From Burkholderiales bacterium (lineage in GTDB: Bacteria > Pseudomonadota > Gammaproteobacteria > Burkholderiales > Burkholderiaceae): a DNA stretch of 14,946 nt. A model generated the notes under the pieces. The model was given only the letters and a program-made list of their open reading frames with translations, ran no database searches and was not told where the DNA came from. Positions 14,065 to 14,946 of this stretch are shown in pieces. The stretch is from positions 1 through 14,946 of the forward strand of contig CANBQJ010000079.1 of assembly GCA_947371645.1 (NCBI GenBank), written 5' to 3'. The position numbers and the translations under genes were made by a program. Each line of letters opens with the position of its first letter. Position 1 is the stretch's first letter.

Positions 14065-14730
14065 ATGTCCAGGAATCCATACAAGGGCGGCAGCCTTGAA
14101 AATGCATGGAATGCAGGTTTCGTGCAGGCTTATATATTCGACGCATCCAGATCCAATCTCAGTGGCGGGCCTTCGGGCGGCGATGCGCCCAAGGTGCTTG
14201 CACCCGAACAGTTGACCGCCTGGGAGGAGGGGCGCTGCGTGGGGCAGGCCATGGCAGAAAATGGCATTGTGGTGGTGAAGGAGCACGTCATCAGCATACC
14301 CAGAACCACCGTCCGTGAAACCATCAAGATGGGCGTTGGCGTGGCCGTCGGCAAATTCATATTTCGACCTGTCTTGAATTTCTTTCAATTCAAAACAACG
14401 CCACTGGTGGGCATTGTGAAGGCCCTGGTCTTCGATGTGGAAAGGGGCCCCCTGGTGGGCAATTTGAGTGGCCCTGGCTTTGGCCAGGTGGCGTCCTTGC
14501 TGAAGGACTTCGGGATGGCGAGCTCATTTCAGCTGTTCATGTCGGTGGTCATCACCAACATACCGGGCCAGATGAAATGGCAATTCGGCCCCATCTTCGC
14601 CGACCCGGAACGCGCATTCATGGACGCGGCCAGACAACACCCCCGGGCGTCCACTTACGTCATCCGATTCAACAGCGCAAATCCGGAAGGGGTGGACCTG
14701 ATGAGCCTGGATGGCGCCAGCGTCAATTGA
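14065..14730 (+). CDS. Orphan protein of unknown function, lower GC
   Basis: This 221-residue protein starts at an ATG with GGGGA at 14056-14060; the frame is open to 13996 but nothing supports that start. I do not recognise the family. The N-terminus, SRNPYKGGSLENAWNAGFVQ (residues 2-21), has the N-P-Y...A-W-x-x-G-[FW] pattern of ribosome-modulation-factor/CrpP-like peptides. A second TAWEEGRCVGQA follows at 51-62. Residues 88-101 are mildly hydrophobic and 130-142 glycine-rich (GPLVGNLSGPGFG). The C-terminal third (170-217) is mixed alpha/beta. No signal peptide is evident. Codons here are visibly more AT-rich than in neighbouring genes, especially at 14350-14400, suggesting acquisition by transfer. 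Stand-alone unit. Confidence 0.7.
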   Translation: MSRNPYKGGSLENAWNAGFVQAYIFDASRSNLSGGPSGGDAPKVLAPEQLTAWEEGRCVGQAMAENGIVVVKEHVISIPRTTVRETIKMGVGVAVGKFIFRPVLNFFQFKTTPLVGIVKALVFDVERGPLVGNLSGPGFGQVASLLKDFGMASSFQLFMSVVITNIPGQMKWQFGPIFADPERAFMDAARQHPRASTYVIRFNSANPEGVDLMSLDGASVN

Positions 14731-14826
14731 TTGGCATGGCCCTGCCTCCAGGCGAAATGGGGCAGGTCAGGGCAGCTCGGGGCGGGTGAGGGTTTGCGCG
14801 GGCGGGGAATGCCCGAGGCCTTGAGG

Positions 14827-14838
14827 CCAATACATTGG
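14827..14838. promoter_or_regulatory. Palindrome CCAATACATTGG upstream of the last gene
   Basis: A perfect 5-bp inverted repeat around AC lies 71 bp before the final start codon, in an otherwise GC-rich gap. It could be an operator or part of a promoter. No -10/-35 pair was convincing nearby. Confidence 0.3.
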
Positions 14839-14908
14839 TCACTGCGGCCATAGCCGGGCCTGGCGCCGATGCCTAGCATGGCGACCATCTGACGATGGAG
14901 ACCCTCCC

Positions 14909-14946
14909 ATGAAAAACAAAGCCAGCGACCGCCGCATCTTCGTGCT
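14909..14946 (+). CDS. Start of an unidentified gene (partial)
   Basis: An ATG at 14909 with GGAG at 14897-14900 (8-base spacing) opens a frame reading MKNKASDRRIFV, cut by the window edge after 12 codons. The ribosome site makes a real start likely. The product cannot be identified from this much sequence. Confidence 0.6.
   Translation, partial: MKNKASDRRIFV

Overview
The window is a GC-rich, gene-dense bacterial chromosome segment. Codon use, the Tar-like MCP with its 'LGGEP' HAMP entry, the cbpA-cbpM pair and the AlkB-type C-terminus all fit a motile betaproteobacterium of the order Burkholderiales (Aquabacterium, Ideonella or Leptothrix-like). The genus is inference. No rRNA, tRNA, CRISPR array, transposase or phage gene was seen.

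Layout. 1-191: the 3' end of an AlkB-like alkane monooxygenase. 219-2762 (-): a large PAS-containing chemoreceptor with an array of eight HAMP-like modules, a CheR-type C-terminal pentapeptide and a good sigma-28 promoter. 2980-4009: a VOC protein converging on a rhomboid protease. 4125-5440: the co-chaperone CbpA and its modulator CbpM. 5600-6771: a PRC-barrel protein, a 49-residue DUF5670-type membrane peptide and a stand-alone CheB methylesterase domain; the last two overlap by one base. 6798-8840: a DUF2946 protein, an outer-membrane barrel whose mature N-terminus carries CASCGC, and a thioredoxin-fold lipoprotein, read here as an envelope metal or thiol cluster. 8941-9762: a haloperoxidase-like alpha/beta hydrolase. 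9871-10569: a secreted protein of two homologous halves, behind a cluster of AT-rich palindromes. 10591-10728 (-): a 45-residue lysine-rich protein. 10873-12456 (-): a classical Tar-type chemoreceptor. 12844-13911: an AraC-family regulator. 14065-14730: an orphan gene of lower GC. 14909-end: the start of another gene.

How the genes may work together. Chemotaxis is the recurring theme: two receptors, each with a sigma-28-like promoter about 60 bp upstream, and an unusual solo CheB-like esterase. CbpA/CbpM, the PRC-barrel protein and the DUF5670 peptide suggest stress adaptation. The DUF2946-barrel-thioredoxin set is the best candidate for a little-described functional unit. The remaining genes look like independent transcription units.
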